From assembly GCA_977017575.1 (NCBI GenBank), contig CDRNVI010000002.1:558001-622000 (forward strand): a stretch of 64,000 bases of DNA, in the 5' to 3' direction. Source of the DNA: Paramoeba atlantica. Its lineage: Eukaryota > Discosea. The notes under the pieces are model-generated. The model was given only the letters and a program-made list of their open reading frames with translations. It had not been told where the DNA came from and did not search any database. Of the stretch, positions 1 through 10,806 are shown piece by piece. Both the position numbers and the translations under genes were made by a program. The stretch's first letter is position 1; each line of letters opens with the position of its first letter.

Positions 1-795
1 GATGCCAGAACCAGAGCCAGATGGGTTTCCCAAACGGGGAATGGCGCATCGGAGTGGGCGTTCGTAACCCCATCAAAGAACAACGGTCATGCGTTCACCC
101 CCACCGAATTTCGCATCCTAACCCGGTGGTGGCTCGGTAACGACGTTTACCCAAAGGCCAGGCCCTGTCCTATGGACAAATGTGGATTGCCATTGGGCCC
201 TGAAGGAGACCACGCCCTTTCTTGTAAGAGTGGGCACGGTATCATTGCCCGACACAACGCTCTCGCTCGACAATTTTCCCTAGACTGCAACAGGTCTGGG
301 CTGACAACGAAGCGTGAAGTCAGCCTAGATAATACGGGCCCAGGGGGTGGTCGGACCCGACCGGCCGATGTGTTTATTAAAGAGTTTTGCCTTGGCCAGG
401 GTCTGGTCCTTGATTTCGCCGTCACCAATGTTCAGCAAACGAAGTATACGGACTTGGTCCGTGATGCTAACTTGGTTGAGGCGGGATCCTTCGCCGAAAG
501 ATACGCGACAGAGCATAAGCAGAAACAAAGGGAAGAAGCCGAAGCGGCCAAGCTCAGATTCGCCGCCATGGCTGTCGAATCGTATGGATCTTGGTCCCCA
601 AGCGCTATGGCCGTCATTCGAGATTTATCGGTCAACCGGTCACTCCAATCCGCGAACCTATCCAAAGCAGACGCATTACACGCACTGTTAACTGCCCTGA
701 ACATTACCTTGATGAGATCACAAGCGCGAATGATGGTGCTGCGCTCTCCTCCCACCCCCGATTCAGACCTCGTAGGCTACGGCTCCGAGCTTTGA
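1..795 (+). CDS. LINE-A polyprotein, C-terminal part (zinc finger + RLE)
   Basis: The reading frame is open from base 1 to a TGA at 793-795, giving 264 residues. It starts inside the protein, so there is no start codon here. A CCHC-type finger (CPMDKCG... then H, C and H) lies at about residues 57-85. It is followed by an RLE nuclease core with RPADVF and then LVLDFAVT, the PD...D pattern of R2/CRE-type endonucleases that nick the target for reverse transcription. The tail holds SYGSWSPSA and LMRSQARMMV, blocks conserved in every LINE-A copy here. The nuclease role is inferred from the family pattern. No break is seen in this part. Confidence 0.8.
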   Translation, partial: DARTRARWVSQTGNGASEWAFVTPSKNNGHAFTPTEFRILTRWWLGNDVYPKARPCPMDKCGLPLGPEGDHALSCKSGHGIIARHNALARQFSLDCNRSGLTTKREVSLDNTGPGGGRTRPADVFIKEFCLGQGLVLDFAVTNVQQTKYTDLVRDANLVEAGSFAERYATEHKQKQREEAEAAKLRFAAMAVESYGSWSPSAMAVIRDLSVNRSLQSANLSKADALHALLTALNITLMRSQARMMVLRSPPTPDSDLVGYGSEL

Positions 796-1265
796 GAACT
801 ACGTGATTCTCGCCCCCCCCCCATTCACCAGCCTGAACCCGTCGGGTGTTGGTCGAGTCGGCAGGACCTATACTCACACCTAGCCCCCGTCGGCTAGGTA
901 CCCCAAGTGAGGTAGTGCCCGGGGAGGGGACCCTGCCCCTCCCCGTCGGCCACCACCTGGTTCTGTGACTGTTCCGCTGCCGGCGGAGGCCCATTGCTTG
1001 CGCCCTCTCGTACAACAAGAGCAGGGTTACCAAGGCAAGCTGGGAGAGGTCGAAAGACCCGGTCCAGAACACGTAAGGAAGGTTTTCCCTGGGCCGACTC
1101 CTAGCAAAAGCGCAGGGAGTCCTCAACCTCCCCAATGAGTTTGGAAGTCGAGTGAGGAAAGCGAAGGGAAGTAAAGGAAAGGAACGAAAAGGAAAAGCAA
1201 AGGGAGGTAAAGAAAGGGAGGTAAAGGAAGTAAAAGGAAAGAAAGAAGTCGTGAAAAAAAAAAAA
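1..1265 (+). mobile_element. LINE-A copy (subfamily A1), 5' part outside window
   Basis: This is the 3' end of an RLE-type non-LTR retrotransposon. It holds the C-terminal coding region (to 795), a GC-rich 3'UTR of about 450 bp and a short poly(A) at about 1255-1265. Bases 1-570 match 5476-6031 almost base for base, and the sequence then continues to match 10818-11515. It is therefore a near-identical copy that lacks the ingi-like insertion found in the second copy, that is, an empty site. The 3'UTR tail after about 1130 is a purine-rich GGAAAG stretch, unlike the tail of the A2/A3 copies. Confidence 0.85.
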
Positions 1266-1366
1266 TAGAATATATTTTAGAAGTATTCTACTCCATTAAA
1301 AACGTACTGTTGCATCGGTTCTTTGCCTATATCCTTGAACGTTACTAAAAAAAAAAAAAAAAAAAA
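796..1366 (+). repeat. LINE-A 3'UTR, poly(A), then an 80 bp segment of unknown origin
   Basis: There is no gene in this stretch. The 3'UTR holds a CCTAGCC/GGCTAGG hairpin at about 881-900 and the GGTCGAAAGACC hairpin at about 1048. After the poly(A), bases 1266-1346 begin TAGAATATATTTTAGAAG, a word that recurs at 50134 also directly after a poly(A). A second A-run follows at 1347-1366 and leads into the next element. Confidence 0.6.
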
Positions 1367-3078
1367 GTGTCCTTTGGATGATGTTTCCAGGTCCCAGGCA
1401 CAGCGACTGAAGAAACATGGGGGATTTGGCATTCGTTCATCCGAGCTACATGCCTCCGGGGCTTATATTTCTTCAGTGACATTCGGCGCCAAGCAAGACT
1501 CCTGGGAACCGCAAGGAGCAGAAGGTTTCGAAGATGCAGTTCATGACTTCAACAACGCACTAGGCATCACGGTACTTGACCGGACCACAGGATCTATCAC
1601 CAACAGCCAACAAGATAATCGCCCAACGAGTAACGACATCGAGGCGGATTTACCGGAAGGAACCTATGCCTCGGAGAAATACACAGTACCACGGCAAAAA
1701 CAGTTAAGCCACATTATTTCAGAACACGAATTCGGGCAAGCATTTTACAACGCAGACATTAAGACCCGAACTCGCTGGATTTCACAGTCTGGCAAGGGAG
1801 CTGGGGACTGGGCATTTTCCACTCCATCCAAAGACCTTGGTTTTGCTTTCACACCAGCTGAATTCCGCGCACTGGTAAGGTGGTGGCTCGGAGCACAACT
1901 TGTACCCAGCGTCCAACCATGTCCCATGGAAAAATGTAAAATGTCTATCGGACTCGATGGGGACCACGCTCTAGTGTGCAAATCTGGACATGGCATCATG
2001 GCACGACATAACTCTCTTTGTCTACAGTTTGCGCAAGAGTGTAGTAAGGCGCAGCTGGCTCCTCAGAGGGAAAAGACGCTAGGAAATCATGGTCCGGGAG
2101 GCGGCTTGACACGACCAGGTGACGTTTACTTGCCAAACTATGACCTTGGCACAGCTCTCGTCCTTGACTTCGCAGTTACACATGTCCAGCAAAACAAATA
2201 TACGGACTTAGTCCGAACTGCTACATGGGTAAAGGCGGGGTCATTCGCCGAGCGCTACGCCTCGGAACATAAAATATCGGAGAGAGCAGAAGCTGTCGCT
2301 GCTGGTCACCGTTTTGAAGCGATGGTTGTAGAATCTTTTGGATCCTGGTCCAAAAGTGCCCTGACCATCATAAAAAGCGTCGGGAAACACCGAGCTTCAA
2401 CCTCTAATGGGACTTTGAGCCATGCACAGGCCACAGCACAACTCATAAGGGGTATGAACATAGCCCTCATGCGTTCACAGGCACGGATGTTGGTCCGACG
2501 TCTCCCGGATGAAGATCCCACTGGCCAACTCGTCACACATGACGACCGGCTGGATTCATTCCGAACTGGTCGTTTGCGCCCATGAACATCTGGTCGGGAT
2601 GCTGGTCGGGTCGACAGAGTCTATGCTCACGCCTAGCCCGCGAGGGCTAGGTACCCCAAGTGAGGTAGTACACGGGTAGTGAATCTCCTCCCCGTCGACC
2701 AGCATCCTGTTTCGCGACCGTGTCGCTGTCGACACAGGCCCGCGCCTGCGCCCTCCCATATAGCAAGGGAAGGGTTCACAAGTCAGGCCGTGGTGAGGTC
2801 GAAAGACCCGGTCCGGGACGCGCGAATGGATTGGGTCTGTATTGCTTGTTTTAGTTTTTACTGTTTCTTGTTTGTAGTATATACTTAGGGGAGATTAAAT
2901 TGCTAGTTTTGGGCTGAGAGAAAAAAACAAAAGGTACATCTGTGGAAACAAAAAGATTTGCTAATTTGATTGCTTATTTTCAACTCGTATACCCCCCCCA
3001 ATGGACCTACTTGGTTCGTCTACTGGGTCAAAATATAGAGGCAATGCCGCGATTCATACTTCTCCCCCCTTATTAATT

Positions 3079-3109
<31 letters not shown>
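1367..3109 (+). mobile_element. LINE-A copy, 5'-truncated (subfamily A2)
   Basis: The copy starts abruptly after an A-run, inside the ORF downstream of the RT. It contains coding sequence to 2585, a 3'UTR of about 495 bp ending CTTATTAATTGC and a 29-base poly(A) at 3081-3109. Such 5' truncation is typical of LINE copies made by incomplete target-primed reverse transcription. The 3'UTR carries the full set of hairpins described for the family, including the long GGATGCTGG/CCAGCATCC pairing (about 2597 and 2704). Confidence 0.85.
1368..2585 (+). CDS. LINE-A polyprotein, C-terminal 405 residues (partial)
   Basis: The real coding sequence begins at 1368 (CPLDDVSRSQAQRLKKHGGF), equivalent to a point after the RT thumb in full-length copies. 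The ATG at 1323 lies in the upstream segment and is not the native start. Recognisable blocks in order are KKHGGFGIRSSELHASGAY, a variable linker, the core TRWISQSGKGAGDWAF, a CCHC finger (CPMEKCKMSIG... H, C, H) and the RLE motif RPGDVY...LVLDFAVTHVQQNKY. It ends with LMRSQARMLVRR. The frame is open to the stop. It is a 5'-truncated copy, so no intact element protein can be made from it. Confidence 0.8.
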   Translation, partial: CPLDDVSRSQAQRLKKHGGFGIRSSELHASGAYISSVTFGAKQDSWEPQGAEGFEDAVHDFNNALGITVLDRTTGSITNSQQDNRPTSNDIEADLPEGTYASEKYTVPRQKQLSHIISEHEFGQAFYNADIKTRTRWISQSGKGAGDWAFSTPSKDLGFAFTPAEFRALVRWWLGAQLVPSVQPCPMEKCKMSIGLDGDHALVCKSGHGIMARHNSLCLQFAQECSKAQLAPQREKTLGNHGPGGGLTRPGDVYLPNYDLGTALVLDFAVTHVQQNKYTDLVRTATWVKAGSFAERYASEHKISERAEAVAAGHRFEAMVVESFGSWSKSALTIIKSVGKHRASTSNGTLSHAQATAQLIRGMNIALMRSQARMLVRRLPDEDPTGQLVTHDDRLDSFRTGRLRP

Positions 3110-3402
3110 CGCGCGAATGGATTGGGTCTGGATTGCTTGTTTTTATTTTTACTGTGTCTTATTTGTCGTATATACTTAGGGGAGATTGAATTGCTAGTTT
3201 TGGGCTGAGAAAAAAGAAAAAGAAAATATACTTCTGTGGAAATGAAAAGAATTGCTAATTTGGTTGCTTGTTTTAAATTCATATACCCCCCTAATGGACC
3301 TACTATGTACTTGGTTCGTCTACTGGGTCAAAATATAGAGGCAATGCCGCGATTCATACTTCTCCCCCCTTATTAATTGCAAAAAAAAAAAAAAAAAAAA
3401 AA
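2586..3402 (+). repeat. LINE-A 3'UTR plus a second copy reduced to its last 270 bp
   Basis: There is no gene here. Bases 2586-3080 are the 3'UTR of the preceding copy, followed by its poly(A) to 3109. A second insertion directly behind it (3110-3402) consists only of the last part of the same 3'UTR, beginning CGCGCGAATGG, plus a 22-base poly(A). Short frames in this region recur in every copy because the UTR is repeated, and they are not genes. Confidence 0.8.
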
Positions 3403-6031
3403 CACATCCCAAATTGCTGCAAGGCGGAATGGTCTCGAGTGTTTACCTCATGCTTGAATGCAGCCATGCTGGATAACACGTTGGAGGCTTGGACCCGCCT
3501 CGCTATGCTTCCTAAATGCGTACTCCCAGCCCCACACCGGGGCGGTAGCGGGAACAAAACCTCTTATGCGTCTTTCGTTCGTAAAAGCCTAGCTAGATGG
3601 AACCAACAAGAGTATTCGTCCCTCTGGAGCGACGCCATATCCAGTCTACGGCGCAAACGCAAACCCCAGACCCAGGCATCCAGTTTAGAGGAAGACGAAA
3701 AAAGGGCAGCACTACGAGCTGAGCGACTCGTTCGAGACAGAGAACTGTCACGTGCCATGACAGCACTGACCTCCGAACCACTCGCTCCCAACGACGACGC
3801 CACATACGCCAAACTTGTAAGCAAACATCCCTCGCGACTAGCGGAAGAACGCCCGAATATTCAACCTTCCCCCCTCCCCGTGAATCCGCTAAAGGCCACA
3901 GAAGAAGACATAACCGCGGCTCTCTCAAGCTTCCACCGTGGCTCCTCCGGTGGGGCATTTGGCCTCCGGCCCGAGCACGTGCAAATTGCAACGGAATACC
4001 ACAACGACGAACGCACAAACCCCTTGGGAACACTTACGAAGTTTACGAACCATCTCCTTTCCGGGAGAGCCCCGGAGGAGGTCCAGCCATACTTCGCCGG
4101 AGGACGATTGTGCGCACTTCATAAGGGGGAGCACGATGTACGACCCATTGCTGCTGGAGAAACCCTCCGGCGCCTGGCAAGCAAAGTTGCATGTCTTTCC
4201 GTCAAAGAAAAAGCCCGAAAGCTCTTTAGTGGGCATCAGTTTGGTGTTGCCATACCAGCAGGGATCGACCGGGTCATACATTTGTGTCGTCTAACGATGG
4301 CGGAACACTGTGCCGACGAGGATTTTGTTTTCTGCATAGTTGACCTCCGGAATGCATTCAATCACGTGTCGCGTAACTGTTTTATTTCGCTTACACGCAA
4401 ACATTTTCCCGAACTCAGCGCCTTTGTCGAATGGTGCTACGCCACCGACAGTAGTCTCACGTTCGGGGATCGAACAGTCACCTCCTCCGAAGGTGTCCAA
4501 CAGGGAGATCCACTAGGTCCCTTCCTATTCTCCTTGGTAATGAAACAAGTATACCTAAAGATCCATGATGCGGCCCCAAAACTAGACTTAAACATGTGGT
4601 ATCTGGACGACGGAACTCTTTCGGGAAGATCTTCAGATGTAAGGCACGCGCTCGACGCAATTGCCATCGAAGGTCCCAAATGGGGATTACATCTTAACTC
4701 CTCCAAATGTGAACTCATTACCAATCCTGCGGCCTCGGATCGACTAGATCTCTTCCCAGATATTCCGGGTCTAAACAAGAAGTCGGAAGGCAACCTTGAC
4801 ATCCTAGGCAGCCCCATCGGATCCACGCCCCACTGTCGCCGATACCTTATAGACAACGCGGTCAGCCTAGCTGAGGAGTCCCTTGACGCGATCGAAAAGC
4901 TGGAAGATCCACAGGTAGCCTTATCTCTCATCCGTCATTGTACCGGATTCTGTCAAATGGTGCATACACTTCGAACTACACCCGCAACAGAGCTACAGGA
5001 CCTCTGCCAACGCCTAGATAATGCAGTCCAGCACGCAGCAGAGCGTTTCGTTGGTCCCTTGAGTGGCGCTGCTCGACGACAGGCGCAACGTGACAAGAGG
5101 TATGGGGGGTTTGGACTGCGCTCAGCGGAATCGCATGCCACATCAGCCTACGTATCGTCAGTCGCTTCCGCATCCTCTAAGGATCGTTGGGACCCAATGC
5201 AAGCCCAAGGCTTCGAGTCGGCAGTACGGGATGTGAATAGTCGTGCAGGATACGACCTCGTTTCTAACTCCGGGAGAATTATAAAGCCCCCTTCCCCCTC
5301 CTCACCGGAACAATCGTACCCCGAGAGCACACGCTCTGATGAAGATATCCCGGACGCAGCCCACCCAAGCGAATCACTTAACACAGAATCCCGCCCCAAA
5401 CTGGTAATCCCCCGCCAGCGCGAGCTAAGCCAGGCGATTTCCTCTCATGAATACGAGCTGGAATACGCGAAAGCTGATGCCAGAACCAGAGCCAGATGGG
5501 TTTCCCAAACGGGGAAAGGCGCATCGGAGTGGGCGTTCGTAACCCCATCAAAGAACAACGGTCATGCGTTCACCCCCACCGAATTTCGCATCCTAACTCG
5601 GTGGTGGCTCGGTAACGACGTTTACCCAAAGGCCAGGCCCTGTCCTATGGACAAATGTGGATTGCCATTGGGCCCTGAAGGAGACCACGCCCTTTCTTGT
5701 AAGAGTGGGCACGGTATCATTGCCCGACACAACGCTCTCGCTCGACAATTTTCCCTAGACTGCAACAGGTCTGGGCTGACAACGAAGCGTGAAGTCAGCC
5801 TAGATAATACGGGCCCAGGGGGTGGTCGGACCCGACCGGCCGATGTGTTTATTAAAGAGTTTTGCCTTGGCCAGGGTCTGGTCCTTGATTTCGCCGTCAC
5901 CAATGTTCAGCAAACAAAGTATACGGACTTGGTCCGTGATGCTAACTTGGTTGAGGCGGGATCCTTCGCCGAAAGATACGCGACAGAGCATAAGCAGAAA
6001 CAAAGGGAAGAAGCCGAAGCGGCCAAGCTCA
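3403..6031 (+). CDS. LINE-A reverse transcriptase/RLE polyprotein, first part of split ORF
   Basis: The frame is open from 3403 to the ingi-like insertion at 6032; the ATG at 3439 is internal. The protein reads KCVLPAPHRGG, the RT fingers motif VRPIAAGETLRRL (about 4140), motif A VDLRNAFNHVS (about 4342), EGVQQGDPLGPFLFS (about 4492), catalytic MWYLDDGTLSG (about 4594) and then the thumb. The RLE side begins with WVSQTGKGASEWAF, the CCHC finger CPMDKCG and RPADVF...DFAVTN. The protein copies element RNA at a nicked chromosomal target. Reading on past 6031 enters the (AAC)n tail of the inserted LINE. The rest of the ORF is at 10818-11056. Confidence 0.85.
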
Positions 6032-9000
6032 ACAACAACAACAACAACAAAGACACTGATACATATGTATCAGCTGGGGGGTTTACAATTTACACCATAA
6101 ACATAAACACTTCTCCATGTAAACTCACATAAAATTTACGCGCAAAGAGTCCATCTGCAGCCAAGAACTCGTGCATCCTCATTACTTTCTTATGAGAATG
6201 GCCCTATAGGGCGAAAATGTCCTCCAACTCACCTCCCATACACTTGGCCACCTTATCTGCTGGCGAAACACAACTAAAACAAATAATAACGTATAAATAC
6301 AATTTATAAATATATATATAAATATATAAATATATGAACAACCCTTCGTCTCACAACCCCCTCTTCAACTGCTGAAACAGACCAATTGATCGCATTATTG
6401 AATATAAAATAAAAGTAAAAATAAATAAACAAAATAAATAAAATGATACTCCATTCAACTTTTGGGCTTCCAAAATCACGTTTTAGAAGAAGAGCCCCCC
6501 CCCCTTTCGAGTTCTCTTGCACTCCTCTTCACAATTAGCTCGCTTTCTTTGTGGATTCTTTCTTGCTAAAGTTACCTCTGCTAATCCTGGTGAATATGCA
6601 TTCGTACTCCTCTTTCCATCAGTTTTTCGTGCTTTTTGGTTGCTGTGCGTATTCGTATTTTCACGCTTGTTCTTGGATCTTGATCGTTTCCCCTTTTCAT
6701 TTATCAGGTTACCTTTATTTTTCGTGCTTATAGAGTGCGTAGGAGACATTTCGATAGGTGTGTGCGCAAACTCTGGTAATTTCGTATTTTTGTTTTTGTT
6801 CTTTTTCATATTGTTTTGAATTTCGTTACCTTTCCTCTTTTGATTGGTCACGATATCAAAACCGCGGTAAGTAAAGGAAGGGTTTTCGTCTTGATGTGCG
6901 CAAGCTCGTTTAGCGAGCCAGTCTGAGGTTGCGTTGTGCGGGTTTCCTTCATGCCCTCTGGTTTTGATGCAATATACATTGCTATTTTGCTCGATCTTAG
7001 AACACAAAAGTTGTATCTTCTTGAGTAGTTGTGCGCTCTGGAATAATTGAAACCCAACTATGCAAAATCGATGCCTTATAATGTGGAAGAATTCCCATAC
7101 GTATTTTGAGTCTGTGTGTAATACAATGTCCTGCCCATAATGTGCCGCAAGATTCAGTGCCTCATATACGGCATAGAGCTCTACCGCAGTTATGGTGAGC
7201 TCAATATCCGTTGGAGGTCGTACTCCCATTAAGGACTTCTCAATACCATCCCCCCACCACACGATTCCGCATCCAGAAGTAACTTTCGATTTCGTTGTTT
7301 TAAGAGAGCCATCAGTATACATGTGTACGGCTGGAGAAATATTTGGGAATGGCAATGCGCCTTCTTCGACGAATTGTAGTGATTTATATTGACTCTCTTT
7401 TCGTGCAACCATTGCTCGTTTTTCCCATGATTTTGCTTCGATGGGTACATAATCAGGGCGTGGTTCGATCCGATTTCGTAGTCGATCAACGCTTGACCTC
7501 CATAAGGCGCGGTCCCGAGACGAATGTATGACTTCTTCTATTGAAAGATTTAAATCTTTTGCGCATAATTCAGAGATCGAAGGATATGATGATTTGTCTT
7601 GCACGCGCCACAGAATGGCTAGGCTAAACGGCGATTCATGTCGAACGAGATGGCCAATAAGTTGAGCACGTTGTATTTTTGATGTTGTGCTGAGTTTCAA
7701 GTCATCTTGATAAAGAGATTCAAGACGAATGCACTTTCCCGTTTTCCATCTTTTCCCTACTCCGCATACCCATCTTCGCATTTTGCTGACTTGTACGTCC
7801 AATTCGCTCATTTGATTCGATGAAATATTCCACGTGCCGCAGTTGTAATTAATAACAGGCATAACAAGTGTTCGAAATATTTTTAACCGACTTGCGACTT
7901 GAATGGGTGAGTTCCATATCGCATGAAGTTTATGCATTGTGGCCCATCCTAGACGAATGCGTTCTTGTGGGGCTACATGACGATTTTCATTCTCTTGTGT
8001 ACTTCCAAGATATTTATATTTGTATACTCGGGGGATTTCTCCAACACTTGGGACTAGAAGGGGAGCTGTCATGTCATCAATTTTTCCTAGAACCATCCAT
8101 GCGGTCTTGTTTTTGCCCAGATTTACCTGAAGGTTTGCCCTCTTTGCATACTTGCACAGGTTTTCTAGCATTTCGGAGAGTTCAGACCTAGAAGAAGCGA
8201 AGAGAACTACGTCATCTGCATATGCCACATCAGAAATTCGGAGGTGCCTTTCGCCGCGACTCTTCGTCCCGGTGGAATAAGCAATGACACCCAACCCCTT
8301 CGCGTCAATGGCCTCTGCCATAATCCTGTCGAGGACCATAATAAAGAGATATGGCGCGAGCACATCCCCTTGTAGAGTACCATTTTCAATAGAAAACGAT
8401 TCGGTGTCACCATGAGGCGTCCTCACATAAGATTTCAGGCCTTCATACATGCTCATAATAACTTTAGTAATATTTTCCGGTATGTGGAATGCTCTCAGCG
8501 CATCTCGTATTGCAGAGAAAGTAACGGAAGGAAATGCCTGCTTAAAGTCAACAAACGCTACCGCAACACCTTCTCCCCTCGAAGCTTTAGTAGCTATTTC
8601 CACGAAAGTTGCCTGTGCGCCGGCAGTGGATCGGTGCGGGCGAAATCCAAACTGATTTGAGCGAAGCATATTCTCAACGGCTGGTTGTATACGCTCTAGT
8701 ACCATCCGGTTCATTACCTTTACCACATGGTTTACAATGCATATCGGTCTCCAATTTGTAAGATCATTGAGATTCCCTTTCTTTGGAAGTGGCACTTGCA
8801 GAATCATCTTCCATTTATCCGCCGCGGCACCGGTACACATTACTTCATTTATTATGTTCAAGAGCATGCCAAGTGCTCCTTCGCTCTGAGCCAATGTAGA
8901 GAGAGCCTCAATAGGAATGTTGTCGGAGCCTGAAGCTTTTCCAGATTTGACTTTTTGCAGAGAAATTCTGAGCTCCTTTAGGGTAAATTCCGTATCCTCA

Positions 9001-10806
9001 ATACCAATTAAGCTTTTATTACAGTTAGGGAAGTTTACCGGTTCGGAAATTTGATTTAATTGGTTACCTATCGCCTGAAAATGTCCTCTCACTCTGCACA
9101 TACTGTCTCGAACATTTTCACCAAACATGGAGAATACTTTTCGATTTTCCCCTACAATATAGCGAATTGCTTGATACGCGCTTTTTGGACATTTATATAG
9201 CTTTTCTTGGATCACTTCACATTCTTCTTTCACGCATTCTTCAATCATTTTTCCGTGTTCTCGAGCAAAGGTATCGAAAGTCCTTCGATTTCGAGCAATT
9301 TGCACAATAGTTTTCATATCAAGGGAATGCGAGTCAGTTTCCGAGTCAGGAGCTTTTCCAATATTGGCAATTTTCCTGGGTAATTTCTCTGCGGCGGAGT
9401 TGACTGCGGACGATAGCTTATCCCATAAAGCGGGGCCAATTGACCCTTCTCGTGACCGTTTATTTCCCCCCTGAATTGACTCCTCCACATTTTTCACGAA
9501 TGTATCACATATGGTTTCGTTTCTCAAGGATCCCCAAAACGGTTGTAACTTACCAGGTTTGCATGCCACTCTCCATTTTATATTTAATCCTGCTATTACT
9601 GCACAGTGTCTCGTAGGTATGGGAGCCAAAAGCACCTTCTGATACCGAAATGCTGAGCTGAAACGGGAATTTATTATGATATGATCAAGCTGTTTTGTTA
9701 GACCATCAGGGTGTTTCGGCGTAGGTGGAAACCTATAAGTCCACTTTCTTTCTGCGCTGCAACATTGATGAGCCGATTTAGATCCAAGGGTTACCAAAAA
9801 TTTGCGAAATTCTTGCGCTCTTTCCGAACAACATTTTCTGCCGTTTGGATCTTGCAAAGGTGCGTTCATGTCTCCGCATATTAGCTTTAGCGAACATTGT
9901 GAATCATGCCAAGAATCAAATAGCTCCTCATCAAACGATTCTTGCTTCTCTTTCTTTGCACCAGCCGTCGGGGAGTAAACATTAAATATACACGCCTTCA
10001 TCTTTCCAATATGCATTGTTCCTTTCATAATGCGATCATTGATCTTTTCAACACCCATGGGTTGCAGACTCAGCATTGCCATTCCGTTATAGCCCTTTAT
10101 TGCACTCATAATATATATATTAACACTAATGCCAGCCAGATAGAGCCTACGATGAATGATCGGTTCCTCGCTCTTGAACGATAGTCGCGTTTCCTGCAAG
10201 GCCATTATTGTTACGCCGTAACTTCGCATGAACTCTACAGCTTGATGCAAACGGAAACATTTACGTAGAGCAAACTCGTCTGTGGTTTTACACTTTAAAG
10301 TATCTACATTCATGGTGCTTACTGCAAACCCCTCTCTCATAGCTTTGATCTTGGGTCTCTGCTCTCGGTAGCCACGCCGAAAGCAGGATTTGCGTTTCCG
10401 ATTACGTTTGCGCAAAGATTTTGGAAGCAGTCCAACTCTGCCGCCTAGCACATGGATACGATCATCTCTCGGAGGAAACGGGAGAAGGCGCCCATTCATC
10501 AAGTCGTACTTGACGAGCCAACCAGACCCATCAAGCGATGAGTGAACCACCCCTTCCCAGAGTGTAATACGTTCGTTATAAGCCATACACCAAACAACAG
10601 CCACGTGTTTTCCCACAGCCAAAACCTTTGACATCTGTAAAAGGGCCCGCTGCCGGAGTTTTGTCCCAACCCCCCTCTGCTGTGGAGGCAGAAAAAGGTT
10701 GCCCCGACCACACCTGGCCGTCCGAAGTTTGCCACAGACTTCCAACACACTTTCGAACGGTCCGGAGGCCTCCGCCATTTTGTACCAACGTATTAATACA
10801 AAAAGT
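6032..10806 (-). mobile_element. Full-length ingi/L1Tc-like LINE with (GTT)n tail and 11 bp TSD
   Basis: This is a minus-strand insertion of 4775 bp flanked by GGCCAAGCTCA direct repeats. Its 5' end at 10806 has a leader of only about 28 bases before the ATG. Its 3' end at 6032 is a (GTT)6 run rather than poly(A). One ORF fills almost all of it. The 3'UTR (6032-6482) is AT-rich and contains two perfect palindromes: CTGATACATATGTATCAG at 6056-6073 and GCCCTATAGGGC at 6201-6212. It looks young, with an open ORF and an exact TSD. Confidence 0.88.
6483..10778 (-). CDS. Ingi-like LINE polyprotein: AP endonuclease, RT, RNase H
   Basis: The ORF has 1431 codons starting at ATG 10778 and is uninterrupted. 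In order it shows a small barrel-like block at about residues 58-112 (VAVVWCMAYNE ... GVVHSS ... LPFPPRDDRIHVL) and an AP-type endonuclease with LQETRLS (about 194) and CGDMNAP (about 303). The RT has NWRPICIVNH (about 678), VDFKQAFPSV, LQGDVLAPYLF and YADDVVLF (about 851). The RNase H has MYTDGS (about 1153), VELYAVYEAL, HTDSKYVWEFF (about 1221) and GHEGNPHNA (about 1275). The lysine/asparagine-rich tail of about 110 residues may bind RNA. This order matches trypanosomatid ingi/L1Tc. I do not see the 2A peptide or C2H2 finger described for L1Tc. It is likely to be able to retrotranspose, by inference from the open frame alone. Confidence 0.9.
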   Translation of the reverse strand: MAEASGPFESVLEVCGKLRTARCGRGNLFLPPQQRGVGTKLRQRALLQMSKVLAVGKHVAVVWCMAYNERITLWEGVVHSSLDGSGWLVKYDLMNGRLLPFPPRDDRIHVLGGRVGLLPKSLRKRNRKRKSCFRRGYREQRPKIKAMREGFAVSTMNVDTLKCKTTDEFALRKCFRLHQAVEFMRSYGVTIMALQETRLSFKSEEPIIHRRLYLAGISVNIYIMSAIKGYNGMAMLSLQPMGVEKINDRIMKGTMHIGKMKACIFNVYSPTAGAKKEKQESFDEELFDSWHDSQCSLKLICGDMNAPLQDPNGRKCCSERAQEFRKFLVTLGSKSAHQCCSAERKWTYRFPPTPKHPDGLTKQLDHIIINSRFSSAFRYQKVLLAPIPTRHCAVIAGLNIKWRVACKPGKLQPFWGSLRNETICDTFVKNVEESIQGGNKRSREGSIGPALWDKLSSAVNSAAEKLPRKIANIGKAPDSETDSHSLDMKTIVQIARNRRTFDTFAREHGKMIEECVKEECEVIQEKLYKCPKSAYQAIRYIVGENRKVFSMFGENVRDSMCRVRGHFQAIGNQLNQISEPVNFPNCNKSLIGIEDTEFTLKELRISLQKVKSGKASGSDNIPIEALSTLAQSEGALGMLLNIINEVMCTGAAADKWKMILQVPLPKKGNLNDLTNWRPICIVNHVVKVMNRMVLERIQPAVENMLRSNQFGFRPHRSTAGAQATFVEIATKASRGEGVAVAFVDFKQAFPSVTFSAIRDALRAFHIPENITKVIMSMYEGLKSYVRTPHGDTESFSIENGTLQGDVLAPYLFIMVLDRIMAEAIDAKGLGVIAYSTGTKSRGERHLRISDVAYADDVVLFASSRSELSEMLENLCKYAKRANLQVNLGKNKTAWMVLGKIDDMTAPLLVPSVGEIPRVYKYKYLGSTQENENRHVAPQERIRLGWATMHKLHAIWNSPIQVASRLKIFRTLVMPVINYNCGTWNISSNQMSELDVQVSKMRRWVCGVGKRWKTGKCIRLESLYQDDLKLSTTSKIQRAQLIGHLVRHESPFSLAILWRVQDKSSYPSISELCAKDLNLSIEEVIHSSRDRALWRSSVDRLRNRIEPRPDYVPIEAKSWEKRAMVARKESQYKSLQFVEEGALPFPNISPAVHMYTDGSLKTTKSKVTSGCGIVWWGDGIEKSLMGVRPPTDIELTITAVELYAVYEALNLAAHYGQDIVLHTDSKYVWEFFHIIRHRFCIVGFQLFQSAQLLKKIQLLCSKIEQNSNVYCIKTRGHEGNPHNATSDWLAKRACAHQDENPSFTYRGFDIVTNQKRKGNEIQNNMKKNKNKNTKLPEFAHTPIEMSPTHSISTKNKGNLINEKGKRSRSKNKRENTNTHSNQKARKTDGKRSTNAYSPGLAEVTLARKNPQRKRANCEEECKRTRKGGGLFF

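Noticed and set aside
2556-2759. Recurring frames MGGRRRGPVSTATRSRNRML and similar in the GC-rich UTR
   Set aside because: Also explained by the repeated structured UTR. Conservation follows the hairpins, not codons.
3073-3282. Minus-strand 69-codon frame (MNLKQATKLAILFISTEVYF and onward) that recurs at 11662, 16822 and 31152
   Set aside because: It recurs because the LINE-A 3'UTR tail is repeated. It lies in AT-rich UTR, varies by insertions that do not respect the frame, and has no leader.
6517-6819. Hydrophobic plus-strand ORFs over the end of the ingi-like element
   Set aside because: They are the antisense of its Lys/Asn-rich C-terminus, which gives Phe/Leu-rich shadows.
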